Below are positions 1 through 9,945 of a stretch of DNA of 64,000 nt, piece after piece (within the stretch, counting starts at the first letter, position 1; each line of letters begins with the position of its first letter). Source of the stretch: Shewanella japonica. Lineage in GTDB: Bacteria > Pseudomonadota > Gammaproteobacteria > Enterobacterales > Shewanellaceae. Made by a program: the position numbers and the translations under genes. The notes under the pieces were generated by a model. The model was not told the DNA's origin and made no database searches. It saw only the letters and a list, made by a program, of their open reading frames with translations. The stretch lies in NCBI RefSeq assembly GCF_002075795.1, contig NZ_CP020472.1:4086501-4150500 (forward strand), read 5' to 3'.

Positions 1-99
1 GCAGTGTCATGTCACTGCGTTTCCTAGCAAGCAATTGTTGAAACGCCCAAACTAGGTAAGCGACATAACTGTCATTTTACTAAAAGTAGTGAACAGGCA

Positions 100-474
100 T
101 TACAATGAAAAGTTGGCAATTGCCTTTTGAATTCCCACAACATCCGTTCCTTTTTTAAGCTCTTTTACTATCGGGTGTTCAGTACCAGAGATATAAATTT
201 TTAACTCAGCATCCATGTCGAATGTACCAGCAGTTTCAACAATAAAATGAGTCATATATTTATATGGAACAGAGTGATAACTGACTTTTTTGCCAGTCAT
301 GCCTTGCTTATCAATTAAAATCAAACGCTTGTCGGTAAATACAAACATGTCACGGATTAATTTGTAGCCCATATGAACAGATTCATTATCAGCTAAAATC
401 GGTGACAGCTCTTGCTGAAGTGTTGTTAAATCCATTTCAGATGAATTACCTAAAATCGCATCAAAAAGTCCCAT
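100..474 (-). CDS. PH-domain (bPH) small cytoplasmic protein
   Basis: A 124-residue protein with the pattern of the bacterial pleckstrin-homology family: an amphipathic start (MGLFDAILGN), then a beta-rich core with the segment FVFTDKRLILIDKQG typical of bPH_1 proteins. These are usually small cytoplasmic proteins of unknown role, some linked to stress or membranes. I chose the ATG at 474 rather than the upstream ATG at 507 because AAGGAG lies just upstream of it and the family normally begins MGLF. No signal peptide or membrane segment is visible. The gene stands alone, divergent from the next gene. Family assignment is good; the biological role is unknown. Confidence 0.8.
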   Translation of the reverse strand: MGLFDAILGNSSEMDLTTLQQELSPILADNESVHMGYKLIRDMFVFTDKRLILIDKQGMTGKKVSYHSVPYKYMTHFIVETAGTFDMDAELKIYISGTEHPIVKELKKGTDVVGIQKAIANFSL

Positions 475-675
475 TATGTTCTCCTTGGGGGTAGCTGAAA
501 CCAGCAACTAAAATAGTGCGGTATCTGAGATTAATACACAAGTTAAACGCGCCTTTTGACTAATTCAAGTTAGATATCACCAATATTCAAACAACATCTA
601 GTTTATCAATGGAAGCTATTAAAAATTAAAACCTGTTAAAATAAGTCTTACGCGATTACATGATCTGGGAATAAA

Positions 676-1386
676 ATGAACGCTGTCATCATTGGCGCAA
701 CAGGATTAATTGGTCAGCAGCTATTACAAGAGCTACTGGCTAATGATGCTTATAAGCAAGTGGTTGTGATTGGCCGTCGTCGGCCCACTATCAACACCAC
801 TCAACAAGGCGCTGCTAAGTTGTGCTTTATGCAAGCCCAGTTAGATCAAATACCTACACTTAGTTTACCCGTAAAAATTGACCATGCTTTTTGCTGTTTA
901 GGTACCACGATGAAGCAAGCTGGTAGTCAGGCTAACTTCATAAAAGTTGATTACCAAGCTGTACTCGATTTTGGCAGATTGGTTGTGGCCCATCAAAGTG
1001 ATAATGGCACAGCGTTATTCGTTGTTACCGCACTGAATGCTAATCCCAATTCAAAGGTATTTTATAATCGTATTAAAGGTGAAATACAGCGTGATTTAGC
1101 GCTACTACCTATAACCAGCATTCACTATTTTCAGCCAAGTTTGTTAATAGGGAGTCGTGCAGACAAGCGTACTTTAGAAGATATTGGCCAGAAGTTTTTT
1201 GCTATTGCATCAGGGGTATTTATTGGCCCCTTAGCCAAGTACAAACCCATTACAGGGAAACTTGTGGCAGACAACATGTTGGCTGTTGCTGTTAAATCAA
1301 ATACTGAGTTAGTAAGTGAGCCATCGTTAGAGACTAAAGCTGTAAGGATTATTGATAATAAGCAGATGCATCAAATGGTGAACTGA
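676..1386 (+). CDS. NAD(P)-binding atypical SDR / oxidoreductase
   Basis: A 236-residue Rossmann-fold protein. The N-terminus carries the dinucleotide-binding GATGLIG motif at residues 7-13, followed by the basic VVVIGRRRP stretch that usually marks NADP preference. HAFCCLGTTMKQAGS and YNRIKGEIQRDL match the HTATIP2/YwnB-like atypical short-chain dehydrogenases, where the Tyr-x3-Lys pair (YNRIK) is retained. The substrate is unknown. The gene is single, on the plus strand, and is followed by a repeat element and a bidirectional terminator shared with cydC. The start is the ATG at 676; the upstream sequence has only a weak ribosome site. Confidence 0.8.
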   Translation: MNAVIIGATGLIGQQLLQELLANDAYKQVVVIGRRRPTINTTQQGAAKLCFMQAQLDQIPTLSLPVKIDHAFCCLGTTMKQAGSQANFIKVDYQAVLDFGRLVVAHQSDNGTALFVVTALNANPNSKVFYNRIKGEIQRDLALLPITSIHYFQPSLLIGSRADKRTLEDIGQKFFAIASGVFIGPLAKYKPITGKLVADNMLAVAVKSNTELVSEPSLETKAVRIIDNKQMHQMVN

Positions 1387-1450
1387 ATCCGTCATTCTCA
1401 ATAAACTGGCTTCCACCAAGGTTTATTTTACTATTTTTAAAATAAAATCT

Positions 1451-1904
1451 ACGTCGTGGCGCTTCGCCCACACCCGAGCAAGAAGGGTGAAACTGCTCAC
1501 CCCTCTTGCATCTCCCCCGCAGCCCCGGCGAAATTTTCTGGAAAGCGAAAGATTTCCAACGGGGGATTATTCAGCTTTGAACTTCGTTTTTAGCCTTCTT
1601 CGGCAAGCTAAAAAATAACTTCCTAAGGATTAGAAGAAACCAATTAACCTGCAGGCTCAATATTCCCCATTGAAATTGCTGAAATGCGTTGAAGACTCTT
1701 TATTTAAAGTAATAGCGAAAGCCTGACAGGACGTCAGGCTAGCTTTAGTTGGCCATGGATGGCCTATCTAAAGTGTTAGCTATTTTCGAATAAGCATGAG
1801 GCTTGCTCGCTTTTAAGAGCAATTTCGTAGGGGCGGCAAGGGATGTCGAGAAGGGAAATGCTGTTGTTTCCCTTTCGTCGGGTGTGGGCGAAGCGCCACG
1901 ACGT
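1451..1904. repeat. 454-bp element with perfect terminal inverted repeats and internal hairpins
   Basis: Bases 1451-1475 and 1880-1904 are exact reverse complements (25 bp, beginning ACGTCGTGGCGCTTCG). Inside are perfect hairpins: GCCTGAC/GTCAGGC at 1721-1739, GGCCATGGATGGCC at 1751-1764, and AAGGGAAA/TTTCCCTT at 1851-1874. No reading frame of credible coding quality lies inside. Related copies occur at 61210-61928 and 61979-62534. No flanking target-site duplication is obvious. It could be a MITE-like non-autonomous element or a structured RNA; the sequence alone does not decide. Confidence 0.8.
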
Positions 1905-1937
1905 TGAACTTTATCCAACCTAACTTGAGCTGAAGCT

Positions 1938-1985
1938 AAAAAACGCTAACCGCTTGGTTGTTACCCAAATCGATTAGCGTTTTTT
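1938..1985. terminator. Bidirectional terminator between the SDR gene and cydC
   Basis: AAAAAACGCTAA (1938-1949) pairs with TTAGCGTTTTTT (1974-1985) around a loop that can itself fold (TTGG/CCAA). There are A/T tracts on both sides, so it can serve both convergent genes. It lies 66 bases from the cydC stop. Confidence 0.85.
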
Positions 1986-2050
1986 ATTGCCATTAACCTT
2001 TCAAAAAGTGCTTTCCAACAGCTTCTTAAACGATAACAAGAACAGTCCTA

Positions 2051-3829
2051 TTACGCTTCTTTGCCTAAATGCTGATACAAGCGCTGATAATCAGTATTAT
2101 CTGACATTAACTGTTGATGACTGCCACTGGCTTTGATTTTGCCGTTTTCCATCATATGAATACAATCCATTTCAGCCATGGCAGTTAAACGGTGACTGAT
2201 CATCAACATGGTTTTACCTTTAGCTAAGGCAAATAACAGTCGTAATATTTCGCGTTCGGTGCGCTTATCAAGTCCTTCTGTTGGCTCATCAAGTAGCAAG
2301 ATTGGCGCGTCACGTAATAAGGCTCTAGCGACCCCAATACGGCGCTGCTCTCCGCCTGATAACTGTCTGCCGCCTTCACCAATCCAGCTATCTAGGCCAA
2401 TCTCTTCACCTCGATCGGTAACCGTTTTAGAGGTTAATAAGGTTTCAAGTCCAACCTGCTTCAGTACCTCAGTTAAACGTTCATCATTCGCACGCCTTTT
2501 TTGACCTGGGACATGGGGTAAGGCAATCGAGAGGTTATCTCTCACTGTGCCCGCAAATAAATGAATGCGTTGACTGACGACAGTCATAGATGCTCGCAGT
2601 GTGGCCTCATCATATTCAGCAATATCTAGACCGCCTAAGGAAATTTGCCCTTGCTGCGGCTGCCACTCACGTGTGATCAAGCTTAATAAACTCGACTTGC
2701 CACAGCCTGTTGCGCCCAATAACGCGACTTTACTCCCTTGAGGTATGTGCAGGTTGAGTGCCGACAATACTGGGCTGTTTGCTTGATAACCAAACTGAAT
2801 ATCGTTAAGAATAAGCTCACTTTGTGGTAACTGGCCAACATCTCCGAACCTAATATCTGCAGTTTGCTCAGTCACTTCAGAGATCCGTTTTGCCGCTAAT
2901 ACACAACCAGATAAGTGTTGAAATGCGCCAGCAATCGGCATCATCATTTCAATGGTCGCCATGGTGGCAAACACCATCATAGCCATTAATGGGCCTGGCG
3001 GTACGCTTTCACCCACACCTTGACCAGCAAGATACATCATCATCACCACAGCTGCGCCATTGACCATAATCAATAAGGCTTGGCTCAAACCAGTAATATG
3101 CGCCATTGCAGCTTGGCTATTGAAGAGCGCTAGCTCTGCTTGATGTAGCTTTTCACGGTAGCGAGCATTGGCCGAAAACAGCGTCAACTCTGCCTGACCT
3201 TGAATCACATCAAGCACCAGCACCCGAAAACGGCGCTTATTATCAACAACCGCTTCACCGGGTTTTCTACCCAAACGATAGAACACTAACGGTAAAATTA
3301 ACCATGCAGCCAATAACCAAACCGTTAAACTGATAGCGAGTGTGGCATCAAACCAAGCGATAAAGGCATATAGTGCACCGACCGTCAACAATGATGCAGA
3401 CATTGGTACTAATAATCGCAAGTATAAATGATCCAAAGTATCGATATCGGCCACTAACCGATTAAGCATATCCCCTTGCCTCAAACCTTGTAGGTTGCTA
3501 GCACTTAATGGGAATAGCTTTTTCCAAGACCATACACGTAACTCGGTGAGTAATTTAAAGGTCGCTTCATGTGTTGCTAATCGTTCACCATATCGGCTTG
3601 CTGTGCGGGCGATAGATAAAAAACGTACACCACCAGCGGGGGTAAAAAAGTTAAACGCTAACGCCGTGGCCGCCGTTAAGCCCGCTATCGCAGTCGCCGA
3701 TAAAAACCAGCCCGATAATGACAAGAGGCCGATGCCTGCAATAATCGTAGTGCAAGTGAGAAAAAGGCCAATCAGCATCATGAACCACTGACGCTTAAAC
3801 AGCTTAATGAAAGGCAATAATGACTTCAT
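2051..3829 (-). CDS. cydC: CydC, heterodimeric thiol-reductant ABC exporter subunit
   Basis: A 592-residue exporter half-transporter. An N-terminal membrane domain (about residues 15-310) is followed by an ATPase domain with Walker A GATGCGKSS (372-380), signature LSGGEQRR (490-497) and Walker B ILLLDEP (510-516). With CydD it exports cysteine and glutathione to the periplasm, which is needed for assembly of cytochrome bd oxidase and periplasmic cytochromes. The N-terminal RQWFMMLIGLFL and LSLSGWFLSA segments are typical of CydC rather than CydD. Its ATG overlaps the cydD stop codon by one base (TAATG), indicating translational coupling. All ATPase motifs are intact. A hairpin terminator follows. 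Confidence 0.95.
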   Translation of the reverse strand: MKSLLPFIKLFKRQWFMMLIGLFLTCTTIIAGIGLLSLSGWFLSATAIAGLTAATALAFNFFTPAGGVRFLSIARTASRYGERLATHEATFKLLTELRVWSWKKLFPLSASNLQGLRQGDMLNRLVADIDTLDHLYLRLLVPMSASLLTVGALYAFIAWFDATLAISLTVWLLAAWLILPLVFYRLGRKPGEAVVDNKRRFRVLVLDVIQGQAELTLFSANARYREKLHQAELALFNSQAAMAHITGLSQALLIMVNGAAVVMMMYLAGQGVGESVPPGPLMAMMVFATMATIEMMMPIAGAFQHLSGCVLAAKRISEVTEQTADIRFGDVGQLPQSELILNDIQFGYQANSPVLSALNLHIPQGSKVALLGATGCGKSSLLSLITREWQPQQGQISLGGLDIAEYDEATLRASMTVVSQRIHLFAGTVRDNLSIALPHVPGQKRRANDERLTEVLKQVGLETLLTSKTVTDRGEEIGLDSWIGEGGRQLSGGEQRRIGVARALLRDAPILLLDEPTEGLDKRTEREILRLLFALAKGKTMLMISHRLTAMAEMDCIHMMENGKIKASGSHQQLMSDNTDYQRLYQHLGKEA

Positions 3830-5664
3830 TACGCGCCCTCCTTTTCATTATCAGCAGGCTCTGAAAGACTGAGCAAAACATCATTATCATCTTGCTGTTG
3901 CATACTGCTGAATAACCCACTGTGTTGGCTAAGTTCTGCATAATGCCCCTGCTGAACCAGCGAGCCATTATCAATCACTAAAATATTGTCCATATGTTGT
4001 AATTGCTCTAAGCGGTGCGTCACCATAATACAAGTTTGCGATGTCATCGCATCGCTCAGGGCACTTGATACTAACTGCTCGCTATGGCTATCTAAGCTTG
4101 CTGTTGGCTCATCAAGCAAGAATAAGCTTGCGGGTTGAGCTAAGGCTCTAGCCAGTGCAATACGTTGCGCTTGCCCAACTGAAACCCCTGATGCTTGATC
4201 GCTAATGATGGTATCGAGCCCTTGTTGCTGACTGGAGACAAACTCTGCAATATTGGCTTTTTCCAACAACCCCATCACTTGATTGTCGTTCAACTCTGGA
4301 TTTGCTAGGCACACATTGTCACGGATTGAACCATGAAATAGCTGAGGATCTTGCCCAAGCCAAGCAAGATGCGTTCGCCATTGCTGCTTATCTATCACAC
4401 TCAATTCAACGCCATTAACATTGAGTGAGCCTTTGTAAGGTAAAAAACCGAGCAACGCATTCAATAAACTGGTTTTTCCAGCTCCGCTTGGGCCAACAAC
4501 AGCAACTTTTTGACCCGATTGGATCTCAAATGAAATTGGGCCGAGTAGCCGCTCTCCCGACAAGGTAAGCACCTCAAAGTCTGTGGCTGTGATAGCGGTT
4601 TTTGATAACGACACTTGATGGTGCTGTGCGGTTTGCTCACTAAACTTACCATCAACTTGCTTCAACGGGTTGGGGTGTTCAAGCAATTCAACTAACGCCT
4701 CTGCCGCCCCAATAGCCTGAGCTTTGGCATGATAATGAGTCCCTAAATCACGTAATGGTTGAAAAAACTCTGGGGCTAATATCAAAATAAACAAGCCGGT
4801 GAACAGGCTAATTCCTGCGCCGTAATGACCGAAGTTAAGATGATCTAAATAACTAAAGCCAAAATACACAGCTAATACTGCAATAGATAATGCCGCAAAA
4901 AACTCCAACACCGCCGAACTTAAAAAAGCCATTCGCAGTACAGACATGGTTCGTTGTCTAAAGTCCTCTGACGCGGCTTCAATTTTATTCACTTCCGTAT
5001 CGCCACGGTGGAACAATTTAAGGGTACTTAACCCTTTTAACCGATCCATAAAATGGCCACTTAAACGAGATAGCGCGCTGAAATTTTTACGGTTAGCATC
5101 AGCAGCGCCCATTCCCACCAAAATCATAAACATAGGAATTAATGGCGCTGTTGCAAATAAAATAACCCCAGCAGCCCAGTTCATCGGAAATACTGACACC
5201 AAGATAATCAGTGGAATAAAACCTGCGAGCATCATTTGCGGTAAGTAGCGGGCGTAAAAGTCATGTAAGTCTTCTACCTGCTCTAGCACAATACTGGCCC
5301 AAGCCCCAGCAGGTTTCCCTTTGATAAATGCTGGGCCTAAATCTGTGAGCTTGTTTAAAACCGCCTCACGAATATCTCGACGTAATCGCTTACCAGCCTC
5401 AAAACTCAATCGCTCACGAGCATATGCAAGTCCAGCTCGCACTAAAATGAGTACAACCAGTGCGATAAATTGATTAGTGAATTGACTCATTGGCGCTTCA
5501 AGCATGATCACACCGTGTAAAACATGAGCCAACAAATAGGCTTGTATTACTATTGCGACACCGTTTAGTGCCCCAGTAAAAATGCTGAGTTTCAAGAATA
5601 TGCCACAAGATGACTTTTGCTTTTTAAGCCATTGGCCGAGAGATTTTTCTAGATTTTTATCCAT
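3829..5664 (-). CDS. cydD: CydD, heterodimeric thiol-reductant ABC exporter subunit
   Basis: A 611-residue partner of CydC. Six membrane segments are expected within residues 20-310. The ATPase domain carries Walker A GPSGAGKTS (391-399), a variant signature VSVGQAQR (494-501) and Walker B LFLLDEP (514-520). I start it at the ATG at 5664 (MDKNLEKSLG), behind a CAGGAA ribosome site; the frame extends 34 codons further upstream but that extension does not look like a CydD N-terminus, and the usual family length is just under 600 residues. It is the first gene of a two-gene operon with cydC. The intergenic region upstream is shared with a divergent GGDEF gene; I could not identify a convincing FNR or ArcA site by eye. 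Confidence 0.93.
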   Translation of the reverse strand: MDKNLEKSLGQWLKKQKSSCGIFLKLSIFTGALNGVAIVIQAYLLAHVLHGVIMLEAPMSQFTNQFIALVVLILVRAGLAYARERLSFEAGKRLRRDIREAVLNKLTDLGPAFIKGKPAGAWASIVLEQVEDLHDFYARYLPQMMLAGFIPLIILVSVFPMNWAAGVILFATAPLIPMFMILVGMGAADANRKNFSALSRLSGHFMDRLKGLSTLKLFHRGDTEVNKIEAASEDFRQRTMSVLRMAFLSSAVLEFFAALSIAVLAVYFGFSYLDHLNFGHYGAGISLFTGLFILILAPEFFQPLRDLGTHYHAKAQAIGAAEALVELLEHPNPLKQVDGKFSEQTAQHHQVSLSKTAITATDFEVLTLSGERLLGPISFEIQSGQKVAVVGPSGAGKTSLLNALLGFLPYKGSLNVNGVELSVIDKQQWRTHLAWLGQDPQLFHGSIRDNVCLANPELNDNQVMGLLEKANIAEFVSSQQQGLDTIISDQASGVSVGQAQRIALARALAQPASLFLLDEPTASLDSHSEQLVSSALSDAMTSQTCIMVTHRLEQLQHMDNILVIDNGSLVQQGHYAELSQHSGLFSSMQQQDDNDVLLSLSEPADNEKEGA

Positions 5665-6000
5665 TTTATTCCTGAAAATGACAGCACTAATGAGGAAAAT
5701 TGCCGCAGTATCGCAAGCTAACGGCCGAGATAACAGCCGTTTACAGAGAAGTGTTAACTGATTCACACATTGCTAATAAACACTGTGTTAATGATGAACT
5801 ATAATTCTAAGCCATAGTCGTTATTAGCACAGTAAAAATAAGCTAAATATTTGTTCATCTTTGCCGTTAATATTAGTGCGATTTGAACCCTAATTGGAGA
5901 GGAAAAGTATATCCCCCTTCAATTATTGCCATGATGAAAACGATATAACCTATGTTGCCAGTCCACTTTCTTCTAATAGGGATAAAGAAGGTACATTAAT

Positions 6001-6882
6001 ATGGATGTTGATCTTTTAGTACGCAGAGCGCACGCCTTTAATCACTTATTTGACGCCGTCATAATTACAGATGCCGCTGGATTCATTATCGATTGGAATG
6101 ATGGCGCACAGGATTTGTATGGTTACGCTAAAAAAGACATTATTGAGAAACCCATTGCCCAACTGCTTCTGCAAGAAGATAGCACCACGATGACAGAGTT
6201 GGTCAATAATGCGTTAGAGCAACATGGCAAATGGTCCGGTGAATTGCGGTTTTTACATCAAGACGGCTCAATTGGCTGGCAAGCGTCAACTTGTGTGCCT
6301 TTATTTGATGACAACCAGATGTTTATTGGCGCATTGATCGTCAATCGTGACATCACTCAACGCGTCAATCAGTCGCAGCAGCAACTGAACCAAGCCTGCT
6401 ATGATCAACTCACTTCGCTACCTAACCGCTATTTATTAATGGATCGAGTGCAGCAATCTATCGAGCGTTGCAAACGCACACGAACTCGATTCAGCCTGTT
6501 ATACATTGACTTAGATGAATTTAAAAAAGTGAATGATGCTGTTGGCCACCTGCAAGCTGACAAAGTGTTAGTAGAGATCACTTCAAGGTTACAACTGGTC
6601 ATTAGAGAATCAGATACGTTAGCCAGAATTGGGGCTGATGAATTCTTATTATTACTTGAAGATGTTACTGACAATAACGATATTTCTCAGATGGCAGAGG
6701 TATTAATTGCAACGCTTGACACCCCATTTATCCTGAATGACCAATCATTATTTCTCAACTGCAGTGTCGGCATCGCCACCTATCCAGATTCAGGTGAAGA
6801 TTTTGATAAACTTATCAAAGCAGCTGATTTCGCTATGTATAAATCTAAACGTCAAGGAGGAGCAACATACCGCTTTGGCTAA
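6001..6882 (+). CDS. PAS-GGDEF protein with a GADEF active-site variant
   Basis: A 293-residue soluble signalling protein. A PAS domain spans about residues 10-120 (VIITDAAGFIIDWNDGAQ, ending with a PAC-like IVNRDITQR). A GGDEF domain spans about 125-293 (DQLTSLPNRYLLMDRV at its start). The signature reads RIGADEF (GADEF, 211-215): the second Gly is Ala while Asp and Glu are kept. An RxxD product-inhibition site (RESD, 202-205) sits exactly five residues upstream. The family makes cyclic-di-GMP from two GTP. The retained DEF and I-site suggest it may still work, but the Gly-to-Ala change may lower or abolish activity. No membrane segment is seen. AAGGT lies upstream of the ATG. Confidence 0.9.
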   Translation: MDVDLLVRRAHAFNHLFDAVIITDAAGFIIDWNDGAQDLYGYAKKDIIEKPIAQLLLQEDSTTMTELVNNALEQHGKWSGELRFLHQDGSIGWQASTCVPLFDDNQMFIGALIVNRDITQRVNQSQQQLNQACYDQLTSLPNRYLLMDRVQQSIERCKRTRTRFSLLYIDLDEFKKVNDAVGHLQADKVLVEITSRLQLVIRESDTLARIGADEFLLLLEDVTDNNDISQMAEVLIATLDTPFILNDQSLFLNCSVGIATYPDSGEDFDKLIKAADFAMYKSKRQGGATYRFG

Positions 6883-6938
6883 CACTCTGACTCTGATAAT
6901 AGCCGAAACTCAATCATAGAAATGGGCTTAATTACCCA

Positions 6939-8006
6939 TTATATTTTAGGTGGTTTAGCACCAAATTTAACCAATACATGCCACATCAATTTTAGCTGTT
7001 GTAGCCGCTGTGCCTGCTTACCACGTTCACTCCATGCAACTGGGGTTTCGGTTAATACTTGCGCAGCACGGCCAATCACTTCTGCATTAATCTTATTATC
7101 ACGGGCTATTACCTTAGCCAATTCAGGCATAGTCGCTCCACGAAAATCAATGGGTACTTGCGCCACCTCAAGTTGGTAACCTGGGTGCCAAAGCAGCTCA
7201 ATATCATATTCATCGCAAAGCAATTGCATTACATCGCCAGTATCTGTTGCTTTAAAGCTTGGATCCGCCACCAAATAAGCAATATCGTCATCTAAAGAAA
7301 CATCACCATGAATCTGCGCTTCGATGTAATGATCCAAATTAGCCGATGCGGGTCTTAAAAAGCGCCTCTGAATCCCGAGTGGTAATTGCTGCTTAACATG
7401 ATCCACAATATCTGCAGGCTTAATGTTATTAACACCTAACGCATATTGACGCTCAAAACATTCACTCAATAACGCAGCCAACACCACTTCAAAATTCGCT
7501 AATGTGCCTTTTTCCTTAGGTAAGCGATATGAATCCATATAACTAAAAGTGCAGCGAGACAGTAATTGCGCATGTGTAAGAAAATAGCAACTACCAAATC
7601 GAGGCGCTGGTCCCATAGGGCACAAACCAATATCTAACGCACCATATTTGGGTCGCTGTTTCACGCCTGAGTAACACTGGCCAAAAAGCTGATTCTCCCA
7701 ATGATCACGCGGTCCACCTAGTTCAGGCGATAACTGACCATTGGATATATGCGTTTCAAATTGGCTTTTATACACCCCACCTTTAAGCAGTCCTGCAGCG
7801 ACGGATATACCTCGGCTATCAAGACGATCTGGGTGAAAGTGAAGTGCTACTCGGCCATGCTGATGTAACGAGTGCATAGCCTGTTGCACATCGAATGTAG
7901 GAATATTCGACATTAACAACACATTTTTAATCACTGAGCTCGAATGCTCACGAAGGCTGGCAATGGTGCTTTCGATATGGGATTGTGCTGCTGATTTTCG
8001 ATTCAT
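6939..8006 (-). CDS. DUF3626-type protein
   Basis: A 355-residue cytoplasmic protein of a family I recognise, from memory, as DUF3626. The marks are LHFHPDR at residues 55-61, GLLKGGVYKSQFETHISNG, a GALDIGLCPMGPAPRFGSCY block and the late GYQLEVAQVPIDFRG. The repeated His/Asp motif HFHPDR suggests a metal or phosphate site, but no activity is established that I know of. I start at the ATG at 8006 because GGGAGG lies upstream; the frame extends 16 codons further but without a ribosome site. It stands between a PAS-GGDEF gene (convergent) and the rhlE-type gene (divergent). Confidence 0.75.
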   Translation of the reverse strand: MNRKSAAQSHIESTIASLREHSSSVIKNVLLMSNIPTFDVQQAMHSLHQHGRVALHFHPDRLDSRGISVAAGLLKGGVYKSQFETHISNGQLSPELGGPRDHWENQLFGQCYSGVKQRPKYGALDIGLCPMGPAPRFGSCYFLTHAQLLSRCTFSYMDSYRLPKEKGTLANFEVVLAALLSECFERQYALGVNNIKPADIVDHVKQQLPLGIQRRFLRPASANLDHYIEAQIHGDVSLDDDIAYLVADPSFKATDTGDVMQLLCDEYDIELLWHPGYQLEVAQVPIDFRGATMPELAKVIARDNKINAEVIGRAAQVLTETPVAWSERGKQAQRLQQLKLMWHVLVKFGAKPPKI

Positions 8007-8301
8007 ACCTGCACCTCCCTTGCATTTGATGTCGTTGACAATGATGAGAAACAACCTGCTAAGTTATTGTATTTCATTGTATGTAAAATAATCTGCTTTA
8101 GCACTTAAGATTAAAACTAATTCATTAAAAAATAGGCTGAAAACCCCATAATCGAATATTTACCTATAAGCGACAATAAAAGAAGAATATTTAATCGATT
8201 TAATGGCGCTCTAGCAGTGTTTCAGGTAAGCTTCACGGCCGCCATTTAGTGGCACCCCATTTAGTCAAAGCAACATCAGTGTTGCCCAAAGAGATCATTC
8301 T

Positions 8302-9738
8302 ATGAGTTTTGCCTCACTAGGCTTAAGTACAGCAATTTTAAAAGCTGTTGAAAAACAAGGTTACGACACTCCATCTGCAATTCAAGAGCAAGCTATTCCA
8401 GCCGTATTAGAAGGCAAAGATGTCATGGCTGCTGCGCAAACGGGGACAGGTAAAACCGCTGGATTTACCTTACCTTTGTTAGAATTACTCTCTAAAGGCC
8501 AACGAGCAAAGCGCGGCCAAGTTCGTGCTTTAGTGCTTACTCCAACACGCGAACTGGCAGCCCAAGTTGCTGAAAGCGTCTCAACATATGGCACTAACTT
8601 ACCGCTAAAATCGGCCGTGGTGTTTGGTGGCGTATCCATTAACCCTCAAATCTCAACACTAAGAAACGGTGTTGATATTTTAGTAGCCACCCCAGGTCGT
8701 TTATTGGATTTATGCCAACAAAAAGCGTTGAGCTTTAGCCAACTTGAAGTACTGATTTTAGATGAAGCTGACCGCATGCTAGACATGGGCTTTATCCGAG
8801 ACATTAAAAAAGTATTGGCCATGTTGCCAAAGCAACGTCAAAACTTAATGTTCTCAGCAACCTTTTCTGATGAAATTCGTGAACTTGCTAAAGGCTTAGT
8901 TAACAACCCAGTTGAAATCTCAGTGACCCCACGCAACGCCACAGCCAACACGGTTGAACAATGTGTTTACGCAGTCGATAAAAGCCGTAAAGCTCGTATT
9001 CTAACTAAGCTAATTAAAGAAAATGATTGGCATCAAGTGTTAGTGTTTTCACGTACGAAACACGGCGCTAACCGTTTAGCTAAAAACCTCGATGCCGAAG
9101 GTATTAATGCCGTTGCTATTCACGGTAACAAAAGCCAAGGCGCGAGAACAAAAGCCCTAGCCGATTTTAAAGCAGGCAAAGCACAAGTCATGGTTGCAAC
9201 TGATATTGCAGCACGTGGTATCGATATCGATCAATTGCCATTTGTGGTGAACTTTGATTTGCCGAATGTACCAGAGGATTACGTTCATCGTATCGGTCGT
9301 ACAGGTCGTGCGGGTGCAACAGGCTTAGCTGTATCACTTGTGAGTGACGAAGAGGTGAAGTTACTCCATGACATTGAAAGGCTCATCAAGCGTACTGTTG
9401 AACGTAAGCTCATTGAAGGTTACGAAGCTTGTCACGATTTACCTGAAGCAAGTTTAAAAGGCGGACATCGCACAGCGAATCATAAGAAGCCAAACCCAAA
9501 TCGCCGTAAGCATGCCAACCAAGCTGACAAACCAAAGCAAGGGCAAAAACAAGGACAACGTCCTGCGCCAAAAGGCAATACAGATAAGCCAAGTCAGCGC
9601 CAACGCGCCCGTGCTCGAGCTGAAGCTGAAACAGCTCAAGCTGAAGGCACTAAAAAGCCACAAAGAAGACGCCAAGGTCGTAATGACCAAACGGCAACTC
9701 AAGGCAAAGTCGACCCTTACGCGAATGCTAGGCGCTAG
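8302..9738 (+). CDS. rhlE: DEAD-box RNA helicase, RhlE type
   Basis: A 478-residue ATP-dependent RNA helicase. The motifs are in order: AQTGTGKT (45-52), PTRELA (81-86), TPGR (130-133), DEAD (154-157), an SAT motif (FSATFSDE) and [10 protein letters not shown] near 331-340. The C-terminal ~85 residues are a basic, Gln/Lys/Arg-rich disordered tail ([12 protein letters not shown]), as in RhlE proteins of cold-adapted gammaproteobacteria. It probably acts in ribosome assembly or RNA turnover at low temperature. About 250 bases without a gene precede it, room for a long leader as in cold-shock helicases, although I see no defined element. A strong terminator follows. Confidence 0.9.
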   Translation: MSFASLGLSTAILKAVEKQGYDTPSAIQEQAIPAVLEGKDVMAAAQTGTGKTAGFTLPLLELLSKGQRAKRGQVRALVLTPTRELAAQVAESVSTYGTNLPLKSAVVFGGVSINPQISTLRNGVDILVATPGRLLDLCQQKALSFSQLEVLILDEADRMLDMGFIRDIKKVLAMLPKQRQNLMFSATFSDEIRELAKGLVNNPVEISVTPRNATANTVEQCVYAVDKSRKARILTKLIKENDWHQVLVFSRTKHGANRLAKNLDAEGINAVAIHGNKSQGARTKALADFKAGKAQVMVATDIAARGIDIDQLPFVVNFDLPNVPEDYVHRIGRTGRAGATGLAVSLVSDEEVKLLHDIERLIKRTVERKLIEGYEACHDLPEASLKGGHRTANHKKPNPNRRKHANQADKPKQGQKQGQRPAPKGNTDKPSQRQRARARAEAETAQAEGTKKPQRRRQGRNDQTATQGKVDPYANARR

Positions 9739-9795
9739 ATGTTAGTGCATTAGACGTTAAACATTTAACTTAATCAGTCACTAACACCTTGTCTT

Positions 9796-9829
9796 AAAGG
9801 CATGAAAATAACCCTTTCATGCCTTTTTT
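9796..9829 (+). terminator. Rho-independent terminator after rhlE
   Basis: AAAGGCATGAAA pairs perfectly with TTTCATGCCTTT over a six-base loop and runs into TTTTTT. It lies about 60 bases after the rhlE stop. Confidence 0.92.
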
Positions 9830-9945
9830 ATTTGCCTGTTCCAGCGTTTGATTCATAAGCTTCCCCCTCAATAAAGTTGCCAGATTAACGCTCTTCGTCC
9901 ATCATAATTAATGATAAATTAAACAATTTCATTCATGGAAGATTT

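Noticed and set aside
1..18. Palindrome GCAGTGTCATGTCACTGC at the window edge
   Set aside because: It has no U-tract and the upstream context is outside the window, so it cannot be assigned to a terminator or operator.
1721..1764. Rho-independent terminators at the GCCTGAC/GTCAGGC and GGCCATGGATGGCC hairpins
   Set aside because: No U-tract follows either stem and both recur inside the repeat family, so they are structural parts of the element.
5665..5766. The longer N-terminus of CydD from 5766
   Set aside because: The 34 extra codons lack a ribosome site and exceed the family's normal start; the ATG at 5664 is preceded by CAGGAA.
5665..6000. FNR or ArcA site between cydD and the PAS-GGDEF gene
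   Set aside because: I looked for TTGAT-N4-ATCAA type sites and found none convincing, despite the known oxygen control of cydDC in other bacteria.
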